Assembly (NCBI GenBank): GCA_002747435.1
Contig: PDPH01000048.1
Span: forward strand, 62,001-126,000
Direction of reading: 5' to 3'
Source: Pseudomonadota bacterium
GTDB lineage: Bacteria; Pseudomonadota; Gammaproteobacteria; Thiotrichales; Thiotrichaceae
Length of the DNA stretch: 64,000 nucleotides
In this document: in pieces, positions 17,567 through 25,985 of the stretch
Numbering within the stretch: the stretch's first letter is position 1
Layout: every line of letters begins with the position of its first letter
Position numbers and translations under genes: made by a program
Notes under the pieces: model-generated
Told to the model about the DNA's origin: nothing
The model's input: the letters and a program-made list of their open reading frames with translations, nothing else
Databases searched by the model: none

Positions 17567-19261
17567 TTAGTCTTTGGTAACTCGTTCTAATTCTTGTAAT
17601 GAAGTAATGCCTTCGCGTACTTTAGCTATGCCAGATTGGCGCAAATCATTAATACCTTCTTTTTGAGCTTGATCCGCCAAATTCATGGAGTTACCGCCCT
17701 CCATGACTATACGTCCCATCGTCTCAGAAATAGGCATGACTTGATAGATACCGACGCGCCCCTTATAACCTTGAGAACAAGCAGGGCAACCCATAGGCTC
17801 ATAAATGGTAAATGTACCTATTTCTTCTTCTTTGAAACCTATACTTCTCAAAACTTCAGGAGGTATGTCTGCTGGTTGTTTGCATTTTTCGCACAGACGT
17901 CTAGCCAAGCGTTGGGCGATAATGAGGTGTACAGAAGAAGCTATATTAAAGGGAGGAACGCCCATGTTTATTAGGCGCGTTAAGGTTTCTGGTGCACTGT
18001 TGGTATGCAACGTTGATAAAACTAGGTGTCCTGTTTGGGCAGCTTTAATGGAAATTTCTGCTGTTTCCAGATCACGAATCTCACCCACCATGATAACATC
18101 TGGATCTTGGCGCAAGAATGCACGTAAGGCATCTGCAAAAGTTAGCCCTTGTTTTGGGTTGACATTGACCTGATTAATGCCGGGCATATTAATTTCAGCA
18201 GGGTCTTCCGCTGTTGAGATATTGCGCTCAGGGGTATTAAGTATGCCTAAGCCTGTGTAAAGTGTCACCGTTTTACCGCTACCTGTCGGTCCTGTGACTA
18301 AGACCATGCCGTCGGGTTTACTTAAGGCTTGCATAAAGTCATTTTTTTGCTTGTCATCAAAGCCTAATTTTTCTACCCCCAAAGTAGTACTATCTGAGTC
18401 CAAAATACGCATAACCACCTTTTCCCCATAAACGGTCGGTAGCGTATTAATACGGAAGTCTATATTCTTTTTGTTATTGACTTTAATACGAATGCGTCCA
18501 TCCTGAGGTATACGTCGTTCAGAAATATCCATTCTGCCCATAACTTTTAGGCGAGAGGCTAAACGTCCGGCAATACCTATCGGTGGTGTAGCGATAACTT
18601 TTAGAATGCCATCTACCCGATAACGGATACGCAAGTTTTTTTCATAAGGTTCAATATGAATATCGGAAACTTTGCTATTGATGGCGTGCAGAAGCAGTTT
18701 ATCTACGAAAGAGACGATTTCAACTTCTTCACCTTCATCTTCATTGCGAGACAACTCCTGTGTATCCAGTGCGATTTTTTGAGCAATCGCATCACTGGAA
18801 ATCGTCATGCCAGAACGGCCACCACTGGAGCCGCCCGATAAATAAGCTTGCAGCTTATCGAATTCGGCAATAACGGGTTCGGGAATGAGTTTGGTGGCAA
18901 ACTTGACATCATCCAGATTGGAAAGATTGATAGGGTCAGCCAAGGCAATGAGCAAATGATTACCTATACGATGTAGCGGTAATAAGTGCAGACGTTGTTT
19001 TTGTTCGTCGGAGATGAGATCAATAACGGTTGGGTTAATGTCAATTGCATCAAGGTCTACTAGACTCAGACCGTATTCGTTACTAACAGCTTTTGCCATA
19101 TCTTTGGCATTAGCAACACTGTGATAAAAAAACCACTCCAGAATAGATGTTTTCGACTCATGAGCATTGCACACAGCCTCTATGGCTTTGTCCTGTGAGA
19201 TGTGGTCACTCTTGACCAGTTGTTTGATATAGCCCGGAAGTTGAACTTTGGATGCGCTCAT
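17567..19261 (-). CDS. pilB: Type IV pilus assembly ATPase PilB
   Basis: 564 residues. It powers pilus extension. An N-terminal MshEN/GspE domain is followed by the secretion ATPase: Walker A G-P-T-G-S-G-K-T, Asp box, Walker B (D-P-D-V-I-M-V-G-E-I-R-D), His box (Q-T-G-H-L-V-L-S-T-L-H-T-N) and the zinc site C-x-x-C...C-x-x-C (C-E-K-C, C-P-A-C). First gene of pilBCD. The usual divergent pilA is absent. Instead a non-coding transcript unit with its own terminator lies directly upstream on the same strand. Confidence 0.96.
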   Translation of the reverse strand: MSASKVQLPGYIKQLVKSDHISQDKAIEAVCNAHESKTSILEWFFYHSVANAKDMAKAVSNEYGLSLVDLDAIDINPTVIDLISDEQKQRLHLLPLHRIGNHLLIALADPINLSNLDDVKFATKLIPEPVIAEFDKLQAYLSGGSSGGRSGMTISSDAIAQKIALDTQELSRNEDEGEEVEIVSFVDKLLLHAINSKVSDIHIEPYEKNLRIRYRVDGILKVIATPPIGIAGRLASRLKVMGRMDISERRIPQDGRIRIKVNNKKNIDFRINTLPTVYGEKVVMRILDSDSTTLGVEKLGFDDKQKNDFMQALSKPDGMVLVTGPTGSGKTVTLYTGLGILNTPERNISTAEDPAEINMPGINQVNVNPKQGLTFADALRAFLRQDPDVIMVGEIRDLETAEISIKAAQTGHLVLSTLHTNSAPETLTRLINMGVPPFNIASSVHLIIAQRLARRLCEKCKQPADIPPEVLRSIGFKEEEIGTFTIYEPMGCPACSQGYKGRVGIYQVMPISETMGRIVMEGGNSMNLADQAQKEGINDLRQSGIAKVREGITSLQELERVTKD

Positions 19262-19441
19262 GTGCTCGTTGTTATCTTAATTTAGTGAGATCTTTTCCCT
19301 GTATGATAGTATGGGTCAAGCTAAAGTCCTAGATTGATAAGACAAGCTGCATAATGATTCAATGTTCTGGATGATCTCACTAGCCTAACTTGTCAGCTTG
19401 GTTTATTAGTTAATTGCAATCAGTGTGGAGCAATGGGATTT

Positions 19442-19464
19442 AAAAAACCCCGCCGGAGCGGGGC
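19442..19464 (-). terminator. Intrinsic terminator of the three-unit ncRNA
   Basis: Minus strand: CCCCGC (19463-19458), loop TCCG, GCGGGG (19453-19448), then six T (19447-19442). The orientation is right for a transcript arriving from 19830 and it would separate that transcript from pilB. Confidence 0.85.
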
Positions 19465-19830
19465 TAGATCAGGGTTGAACCGGCAGGCTGGTTATTTTTA
19501 TTTTTTTGTTAGACCTGCTCTTGTTCTTCAGGGCTTGTGTTGAAACTTTCTGAAAGTCCCCCCACCGTAGTGGGGGTAGATCAGGATTTGAGACTGGCAG
19601 TTAACTTGTTGTTATGATTTATAAAGCTGCTCTTGTCTCCAGGGCTTGCTGTTGAACTTTTAATTTTTATGACTCTCTTAAAACTCCCTCCTGCTTTTAG
19701 CAGAAGGGATCAGGAGTCAAGTTGTGGCAGGCGGCTTGTTGTTATTTATGATTTAAGCCTGTCTCACAACTCAGGGCTATTATTTTTATTCTTACCCGCT
19801 TTGTTATTATTGTTGTTTTGTTTCCCTTTG
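19442..19830 (-). ncRNA. Predicted ~390-nt structured RNA of three diverged tandem units (CrcZ-like candidate)
   Basis: No coding frame fits this stretch: stops are frequent on the minus strand. A sigma-54 promoter places the start near 19830 and an intrinsic terminator ends it at 19442. A 5' leader has the A-rich string AACAACAATAATAACAA (19817-19801). Three units then each begin AGCCCTG, at 19778, 19646 and 19535. Every unit has an outer stem and an inner stem that differ in sequence but keep pairing: GTTGTG/CACAAC plus CAGGC/GCCTG; GAGAC/GTCTC plus GCAG/CTGC; GAAC/GTTC plus GCAGG/CCTGC. The loop carries an A-rich motif (AATAACAACAA, AACAACAA, or A-runs with AATAACC). A (C/T)CCTGATC linker and a GC-rich hairpin follow. 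Multiple AAnAAnAA sites plus sigma-54 control recall CrcZ/CrcY, which titrate Hfq-Crc. That link is inference. Confidence 0.7.
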
Positions 19831-19840
19831 CTTGAGATGT

Positions 19841-19856
19841 AGCAATGGCTATGCCA
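19841..19856 (-). promoter_or_regulatory. Sigma-54 promoter of the ncRNA
   Basis: Minus-strand TGGCATAGCCATTGCT: the invariant GG (19855-19854) and GC (19843-19842) are exactly 10 bases apart and the flanks match the TGGCA-N6-TTGC consensus. Predicted transcription start is about 19830. Confidence 0.75.
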
Positions 19857-19945
19857 GTTGCTTGGGAAAAGAGCTAGTGCTTTGTTTTATATAAAATAAA
19901 ATTTATTTATTAATATGGGCTAAGTATTTTATAAAGGCAGTATTT

Positions 19946-20025
19946 GTGTCAGTAAGTGACACAAGTGACAACAGGATGTGACATTTGACGGATAAGTGGT
20001 AAATGAGTGTCAGGTAATTGTGTCA
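19946..20025. promoter_or_regulatory. Cluster of TGTCA/TGACA half-sites (enhancer-binding-protein site candidate)
   Basis: Within 80 bp, 100-180 bp upstream of the sigma-54 element, there are six TGTCA/TGACA pentamers plus one TGACG. They include a perfect inverted repeat GTGTCA-GTAAG-TGACAC (19946-19962), then TGACA at 19966 and 19979, TGACG at 19986, and TGTCA at 20008 and 20021. Repeated TGTC elements are the binding pattern described for PilR at pilin promoters. The last site overlaps the end of ruvA. Confidence 0.6.
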
Positions 20026-20634
20026 CTTCAGGCTAGAACGTAATGCCTGACGAATGATTTCTTCGACGGATAATTCAGTATTTTCTAAAGGGGCTATCAT
20101 TTTGCTAGCTTGGGCAGGTTTGTAACCTAAGGCTAATAAGGCATTCATCGCTTCATCAGTTGCGGACAGCGGGTTTTCAGGTGTGGCTAAAGCACCTTGG
20201 GGAGAACGGGTTGTAGCACTATCTTCCGTTTTGGGTAGGCGGTCACGCATTTCTATAATTAAACGTTCAGCAGTTTTTTTGCCCACCCCCGGAATACGAC
20301 TCAGCGCGGTGGCATCTCCAGCATGGACGAAACTGGCAAATTCAGTTGCCGTCATGCCGGATACTATCGCTAGAGCCATTTTGGGGCCGATTCCATTGAC
20401 TTTCAGCAAATGACGGAATAAGGCTCGCTCTTCTTGGGTACTAAAGCCAAATAGTGTTTGTGCATCTTCACGCACTACAAAATGGGTATATAAGGTAACT
20501 TCAGCAGCCCTATCTGATGGTAGGCCATAAAACGTATTCATGGATGCTTGTAGTTCATAGCCTACACCATGCACCTCCAGTAATAATTCAGGTGCTTGTT
20601 TGAAAATTACTTTACCGCGTAATAATCCAATCAT
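20023..20634 (-). CDS. ruvA: Holliday junction branch migration protein RuvA
   Basis: 203 residues. It recognises four-way DNA junctions and loads the RuvB motor. Features: an N-terminal OB fold (M-I-G-L-L-R-G-K-V), two helix-hairpin-helix motifs (V-N-G-I-G-P-K-M-A-L and I-P-G-V-G-K-K-T-A-E-R-L) and the C-terminal UBA-like RuvB-binding domain (A-L-L-A-L-G-Y-K-P). It overlaps the ruvC stop by 4 bp (ATGA). ruvB, normally next, is not here. The sigma-54 ncRNA module follows instead. Confidence 0.96.
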   Translation of the reverse strand: MIGLLRGKVIFKQAPELLLEVHGVGYELQASMNTFYGLPSDRAAEVTLYTHFVVREDAQTLFGFSTQEERALFRHLLKVNGIGPKMALAIVSGMTATEFASFVHAGDATALSRIPGVGKKTAERLIIEMRDRLPKTEDSATTRSPQGALATPENPLSATDEAMNALLALGYKPAQASKMIAPLENTELSVEEIIRQALRSSLK

Positions 20635-21140
20635 GTACGTGCTGCCTTGCTAATGCGAGCTTTGAGGTGGCTAATATGTGCGTGACAAAGTGCGACGGCT
20701 AAAGCATCTGCGGTATCAGCTTGAAGACGGCCTTGTAGATTGAGCAGAACCTTGACCATGTGTTGTACCTGAATTTTATCAGCCGCACCTTTGCCAACCG
20801 TAGCCTGTTTGACTTCTTTTGGGCTGTATTCATGTATGGGCAATTGCGATACAACGCCAGCGCAAATAGCGACACCTCTTGCCTGACCTAATTTCAAAGC
20901 TGAGGCAGCATTGTTGGACATGAATACGCTTTCTATACACATTTCATCCGGTTGCCAAAGCCGAATTACTTCAGTTACCCCCGAAAAAATCAAGCCTAGA
21001 CGTTCTGGTAATGCTTTATCGCCCAAACGTAAACAGCCACTATAAACATGGCAGGTACTTTGTCCGTCGGTGTCAATAACCCCGATGCCAGTAAAGCGTG
21101 AGCCGGGGTCTATGCCAATGATGCGCCGCGAAAAAACCAA
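20631..21140 (-). CDS. ruvC: Crossover junction endodeoxyribonuclease RuvC
   Basis: 169 residues. Holliday junction resolvase with an RNase H-like fold. Catalytic acidic residues are visible in I-G-I-D-P-G-S, C-I-E-S-V-F and the C-terminal D-T-A-D-A-L-A-V-A-L-C-H. No ATG precedes the first active-site Asp, so the start is taken as the TTG at 21140, five bases after the yebC stop. This start is less certain than the family call. Coupled to ruvA downstream. Confidence 0.93.
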   Translation of the reverse strand: MVFSRRIIGIDPGSRFTGIGVIDTDGQSTCHVYSGCLRLGDKALPERLGLIFSGVTEVIRLWQPDEMCIESVFMSNNAASALKLGQARGVAICAGVVSQLPIHEYSPKEVKQATVGKGAADKIQVQHMVKVLLNLQGRLQADTADALAVALCHAHISHLKARISKAART

Positions 21141-21145
21141 AAGCC

Positions 21146-21898
21146 TTAGTCTTCCTCGTCATCCAGCATAGCATCTGGCCACTCGGCATTGGTAAAGACT
21201 GCTTGTACATCATCTAAGTCTTCCAAAGCATCGACCAGTTTTATAAGCTTTTCTGCTGTTTCAAGATCAACAGCACTGAGGTTATCAGCGCGCATAGTGA
21301 CTTCAGCATCATCTGGATTGAAGCCTGCCGCAACCAGCGCATTCTGTACTTCGCCAAAGTTAGCCGGTGTTGTAAGCACTTCTATTGAACCATCTTCTGC
21401 GGCAATGACATCATCCGCACCTGCTTCTAGTGTGACTTCCATAATGGCTTCTTCATCAGCCCCGGGTGCAAAATTCAAGATACCCAAGTTCTGGAACATA
21501 AAGGCTACTGAGCCGCTAGTTCCTAAATTGCCACCATGTTTACTAAAAGCATGACGTATTTCTGCAACGGTACGATTGATATTGTCTGTAGTGGTTTCTA
21601 CTAAGATGGCAATTCCGCCAGGGCCGTAACCCTCATAAGTCACTTCAGAGTAGTTTTCTGCCCCCAACTCACCCGCGCCGCGTTTACAAGCTTTTTCAAT
21701 GGTATCTTTAGGCATATTAGCCCCGAGAGCCTTGTCTACTGCTAGACGCAGGCGCGGGTGTGCATTTGGGTCAGCGGTTTTGCCTTCCCGGGCAGAGACA
21801 GTGATTTCCCGAATCAGTTTAGTCCAGATTTTGCCGCGTTTTTTATCAACAGCAGCTTTCTTGTGTTTGATATTCGCCCATTTACTATGGCCAGCCAT
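21146..21898 (-). CDS. yebC: YebC/PmpR-family (TACO1) protein
   Basis: 250 residues with the invariant start [14 protein letters not shown] and the [12 protein letters not shown] core. Long-form YebC proteins were annotated as transcription regulators, while newer work links the family to relief of ribosome stalling on proline runs. First gene of yebC-ruvC-ruvA. Confidence 0.95.
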   Translation of the reverse strand: MAGHSKWANIKHKKAAVDKKRGKIWTKLIREITVSAREGKTADPNAHPRLRLAVDKALGANMPKDTIEKACKRGAGELGAENYSEVTYEGYGPGGIAILVETTTDNINRTVAEIRHAFSKHGGNLGTSGSVAFMFQNLGILNFAPGADEEAIMEVTLEAGADDVIAAEDGSIEVLTTPANFGEVQNALVAAGFNPDDAEVTMRADNLSAVDLETAEKLIKLVDALEDLDDVQAVFTNAEWPDAMLDDEED

Positions 21899-22019
21899 AC
21901 ATTAAATTCCGTTTGATAAACCAGTTAATCATAAAAGGCGCGTAGTCTACCACAGGCTTGCAGCAATCAGAAAAGCGCTGTCAGTTAAGTTCAGTCTACA
22001 AAGCTGGGCTAATCTATAC

Positions 22020-23861
22020 CTAATCTATTCGTGGCTCACAGAAACAGTGCAATAATACAGTATAGGGTTTTTCTTGGTTTAATAAGCCAGCTAGTTGCTG
22101 AATATCTTTCTGAAAAATTGAGTTTTTTGCTAGAACAAGTTCTTCAGGCAAAGCGGCCTTTAGCCATGCTGTAGCTTTAGCGCCCAGTATTTCCAGAAAT
22201 TCTTCAATGGGTGTCAGGTCAGGTTCGATATAACGTACTGGTGTTTTATCATCCAATTTAGCTAGCTGAAGGGCTTCCTGAAGTGCTGTATTTAAACCAC
22301 CTAGTGCATCAACTAAACCACGATCCAGTGCTTGTTGCCCGGTCCAGATGCGTCCTTGCGCGACTTCGTGAATAGCGGCTGGGTTAGTATTGCGAGCTGC
22401 CGCTACATGACCAAGGAATTGTTGGTAAATATGATCAATATGTGATTCCAGCATGCTTTCAAAGCGTGGATCAATTGGCTGGCGTGGGTCAAAGACATCA
22501 CTTAACCATGTGGTTTTGTAACCACCTTGATGAATAGCGAGTTTGTCCATCAGCCCTGAAACATTAGGCATAATGGTCAGTACACCAATAGAGCCGGTGA
22601 TCGTGCCCGGGTCAGCAATAATTTTATCAGCACCGGTTGCCAGCCAATAACCACCTGATGCAGCTAAATCACCCATAGAAATAACCACAGGTTTGCCTGA
22701 ATCTCGGGTTTTAGCGATTTCTTGGCGGATCAACTCAGAGCCTAGCACAGCACCTCCAGGGGAGTTTACGCGCACCACCAACGCTTTAATAGAGTCGTCA
22801 GTACGTGCCTTGCGAATCCGTGCCGCAGTCGATTCACCCCCGATACTGCCTTTGGGAGCTACGCCGTCAATGATAGTGCCTTCTGCGACAATAATACCTA
22901 TACCGTCGCCTACGCTAGGGGTGGGCAAGTATTGCAAGTAATCGAGAAAGCCGATTTGACGGAAAGTATCCCCTTGTTCTGTGACTGCAAGCTCTTTCAT
23001 GAAGGTGTTGCGTATATCGTCTAGGGTCTTCAAGCCATCTATTAATCCAGCTTCGACTGACATCTGCGCAAAGCTACCCTTCGCTTTTTGCAGCGGAGCA
23101 GGCAAGGCATTAATTAATTCCATAATCGCCCCCTCAGCTAAACCTCGTACTTTTTCAATATCACCGGTATAACTTTGCCACAGGTCATCAAGTACATAAG
23201 CGGTGGCCTCTAGTGTTTCTTGGGAGGGAGCATTTGCAGTATAAGGCTCTCCTGCATTTTTGTATGCGCCTGCATGTATGACATTGACGTTGACACCTAA
23301 TTTGTCCAAGGCATCTTTGTAATAGTTCGTATCACCCCCAAAGCCGCTTAATAAAACGCTACCCAAGGGGTGTAGATAAACTTCATCAGCGTGAGCAGCT
23401 AGGTAATACTGGCTTTGTCCAAAGTTACTGCCCCAAGCAATAATTTTTTTACCGCTTTGCTTGAAGTGCTCCATGGCTTGTGCTAGTTCGTGCATAGAAG
23501 CTGTGCCAACCCCTTCTAAACGATCGACCATGAGCAAAATACACTCAACTCGCTCATCCTGAGCCGCTGCGTCAAAGACGGCTAAAGCATCACGTAATTG
23601 AATTTGCAAAGGGTGATCTTCAAGCAATAGTGAGGTTTGTATATCAGCTAGCTGCTCTTCTACCAACTCACCTTGTAAGTTGAGCACCAGTACCGTCTTA
23701 TTCTGCAAAGGCGTAGTTTTTTCACCCCAAAAGCCAGCGATAAGGGCGGTGACTATGATTAGAAAAATAAGGTTGATCACTACGCGGCGACTAATGTCGA
23801 GCGTGCACCATAATCCTCTGAAGAAGCGGAAAATTATTCCTCTTTTTTTAGGCTCCGTCAT
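22020..23861 (-). CDS. sppA: Signal peptide peptidase SppA, 67-kDa type
   Basis: 613 residues from the ATG at 23861, chosen for the AAGGA about 10 nt upstream and the match to the family's short N-terminal cytoplasmic tail. A 20-codon upstream extension is rejected. One N-terminal transmembrane helix (about 28-48) and two tandem S49 domains. The catalytic Lys is in the N-terminal repeat (A-G-A-Y-K-N-A-G-E-P-Y-T) and the catalytic Ser in the C-terminal repeat (D-L-A-A-S-G-G-Y-W-L-A). It degrades cleaved signal peptides in the inner membrane. Single gene. Confidence 0.94.
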   Translation of the reverse strand: MTEPKKRGIIFRFFRGLWCTLDISRRVVINLIFLIIVTALIAGFWGEKTTPLQNKTVLVLNLQGELVEEQLADIQTSLLLEDHPLQIQLRDALAVFDAAAQDERVECILLMVDRLEGVGTASMHELAQAMEHFKQSGKKIIAWGSNFGQSQYYLAAHADEVYLHPLGSVLLSGFGGDTNYYKDALDKLGVNVNVIHAGAYKNAGEPYTANAPSQETLEATAYVLDDLWQSYTGDIEKVRGLAEGAIMELINALPAPLQKAKGSFAQMSVEAGLIDGLKTLDDIRNTFMKELAVTEQGDTFRQIGFLDYLQYLPTPSVGDGIGIIVAEGTIIDGVAPKGSIGGESTAARIRKARTDDSIKALVVRVNSPGGAVLGSELIRQEIAKTRDSGKPVVISMGDLAASGGYWLATGADKIIADPGTITGSIGVLTIMPNVSGLMDKLAIHQGGYKTTWLSDVFDPRQPIDPRFESMLESHIDHIYQQFLGHVAAARNTNPAAIHEVAQGRIWTGQQALDRGLVDALGGLNTALQEALQLAKLDDKTPVRYIEPDLTPIEEFLEILGAKATAWLKAALPEELVLAKNSIFQKDIQQLAGLLNQEKPYTVLLHCFCEPRID

Positions 23862-24062
23862 GCAATGTTTTCCTTGTATGGTGTACCAATATCGTTCATG
23901 TTTGAAGCTTAGCATGTTCACTGTATTGGTGTGATTGACTGCGTTTGGTTAAGTGGATATTCGTTAGCATTTTACTGCGGAATTTGACAATAAGCGTGTT
24001 TGCCAAGCCTCATTGGTATGCTTACAGTAAGTGCTTTGTGAATAATAAATCAAGGAAATCCC

Positions 24063-25853
24063 ATGTGTGGAATCTGTGGCGAGTTGCGTTTCGATGGCTT
24101 ATTGCCTGAATTAAAACATATTAATGCCATGATGGAACAATTGGAAAAGCGTGGCCCAGATCATGCAGGTAGCTTTTCCGAGAGTCGTTTAGCCTTTGGG
24201 CATAGACGCTTATCGGTTATCGATCTTTCCTATCGTTCTAGCCAACCAATGGTTGATGTGGAAGCAGGGCTAGCTTTGGTTTTCAATGGCGCTATTTATA
24301 ATCATCCTACATTGCGTGCCGAACTAAGTGTGCGTGGACATCACTTCTTTTCTGAGGGTGATAGCGAAGTTATTTTGAAGGCTTATGCTGAGTGGGGGAA
24401 GGATGCGCCTCAGCACTTGAAAGGCATGTTTGCCTTCGCTATTTGGGATATGCGCAAAAAAGAGTTGTTCTTGGCAAGGGATCGTCTGGGGATTAAACCT
24501 TTGTATTTTACCAATGATCGAAACTGCTTTCGATTTGCTTCCAATACGCAGGCGTTGTTAGCAACACCTGATATAGACACGCAGCTTGATCCGCTGGCTT
24601 TGCATAATCTATTTAGTTTACATGCGGTTGTGCCTGCACCACGTACTGTATTGAAAGGTATCCGCAAATTGCCGCCAGCACACAGTCTTACCGTACAAGC
24701 GAATGGGCGACAAACGCTAACAGCTTATTGGAATTTGGATGCACGTCGTCCGACGGAATCACGCAGCGAGGCTGAGTGGATTGCAGCGCTTCATGAATCG
24801 CTAAAAACAGCGGTGCGCCGTCGTAACAATATTGCCGATGTGCCAGTGGGTGTTTTGTTATCGGGTGGTTTGGATTCCAGTTTATTGGTGAGTTTGCTGG
24901 ATGAAATAGGCATTGCAGATATTCGTACTTTTACCATTGGTTTTGATGACCAGCCGGAAGAAAAAGGCAGTGAGTACGAATACTCTGATGCAGTCGTCCA
25001 GCGTTTCCAGACCCAGCACCATAAATTTCATATCCCCAATGAGCAGACCCTACAGCGCTTACCTGAAGCACTGAGCAATATGGCTGAGCCAATGTTTGGG
25101 CAGGATGCCATTGGCTTCTATCTACTGTCCGAACAAGTGTCGCAACATGTTAAAGTGGTACAGTCAGGTCAAGGTGCGGATGAGGTATTTGGTGGTTATT
25201 TTTGGTATCCACAAACCCATGCTGCTGTCCAAGATCAACCTAGTTTGAAGAAAAAGATAGAGGCTTTTGCACCGTTTTATTTCGACCGCGACCATGCTGA
25301 AATGGCCGAAATGTTGCGGCAGCCTTATCTGACTGAAGACTATAGCCGCGATTTGGTGCAACAATTACTCGATACGCCTTATGCCGATGAGCATTTGGAT
25401 GCTGTATTACGGGCGGATGTGACGACTTTTATTGTCGATGATCCGGTCAAGCGTGTGGATAATATGACAATGGCTTGGGGCTTGGAGGCACGTGTGCCCT
25501 TTTTAGACCAAGATTTGGTAGAGCTAGCTGCACAAATGCCACCAGAGTTGAAATTACGTGATGGGGGGAAGTATGTATTAAAGCAGATTGCGCGGGGCAG
25601 AGTGCCAGACAGCGTAATTGACCGCCCAAAAGGCTATTTTCCTGTGCCTGCCTTGAAGTTTGTGCGCGGAGAATTTCTAACGATGATGCGTGACTTGCTC
25701 AACTCCAGCCGAGCTCAACAGCGAGGTCTATATCATCAAGCTTATGTGGATAAATTACTAGCAGCACCAGAGCAGTACCTAACCCGTATCCAGGGTAGCA
25801 AGCTATGGCATATGGCAGCCTTGGAAATGTGGCTACAGGAAAATGGCTTGTGA
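24063..25853 (+). CDS. N-acetylglutaminylglutamine amidotransferase (asparagine synthase family)
   Basis: 596 residues. The N-terminal class II glutamine amidotransferase domain begins M-C2-G-I-C-G-E and contains R-G-P-D-H-A-G and F-N-G-A-I-Y-N. The synthetase domain has the PP-loop S267-G-G-L-D-S-S and the G-Q-G-A-D-E-V-F-G-G-Y motif. V-V-P-A-P-R-T and G-A-I-Y-N-H-P are closer to the NAGGN-forming branch than to AsnB, as I recall that family. NAGGN amide is an osmoprotectant. Its usual partners (an ATP-grasp/GNAT synthetase and an M42-type peptidase) are not adjacent. A generic asparagine synthetase remains an alternative. Confidence 0.75.
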   Translation: MCGICGELRFDGLLPELKHINAMMEQLEKRGPDHAGSFSESRLAFGHRRLSVIDLSYRSSQPMVDVEAGLALVFNGAIYNHPTLRAELSVRGHHFFSEGDSEVILKAYAEWGKDAPQHLKGMFAFAIWDMRKKELFLARDRLGIKPLYFTNDRNCFRFASNTQALLATPDIDTQLDPLALHNLFSLHAVVPAPRTVLKGIRKLPPAHSLTVQANGRQTLTAYWNLDARRPTESRSEAEWIAALHESLKTAVRRRNNIADVPVGVLLSGGLDSSLLVSLLDEIGIADIRTFTIGFDDQPEEKGSEYEYSDAVVQRFQTQHHKFHIPNEQTLQRLPEALSNMAEPMFGQDAIGFYLLSEQVSQHVKVVQSGQGADEVFGGYFWYPQTHAAVQDQPSLKKKIEAFAPFYFDRDHAEMAEMLRQPYLTEDYSRDLVQQLLDTPYADEHLDAVLRADVTTFIVDDPVKRVDNMTMAWGLEARVPFLDQDLVELAAQMPPELKLRDGGKYVLKQIARGRVPDSVIDRPKGYFPVPALKFVRGEFLTMMRDLLNSSRAQQRGLYHQAYVDKLLAAPEQYLTRIQGSKLWHMAALEMWLQENGL

Positions 25854-25985
25854 GTGAGGTAAAATGTTATTTATCATGCAGTGCGACCTTAAGTTAAATA
25901 AAGGTTGCGGCGTATAAAAGTTGCCCATCTGCATTTAAACTGAACCTGATATAATGAAGTTTCCTTTCACCCGAGGGCTGTGTGT

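Noticed and set aside
19633..19842. 69-codon plus-strand frame in the ncRNA region
   Set aside because: Hydrophobic low-complexity translation with no ribosome-binding site. The region is explained better by a minus-strand structured RNA.
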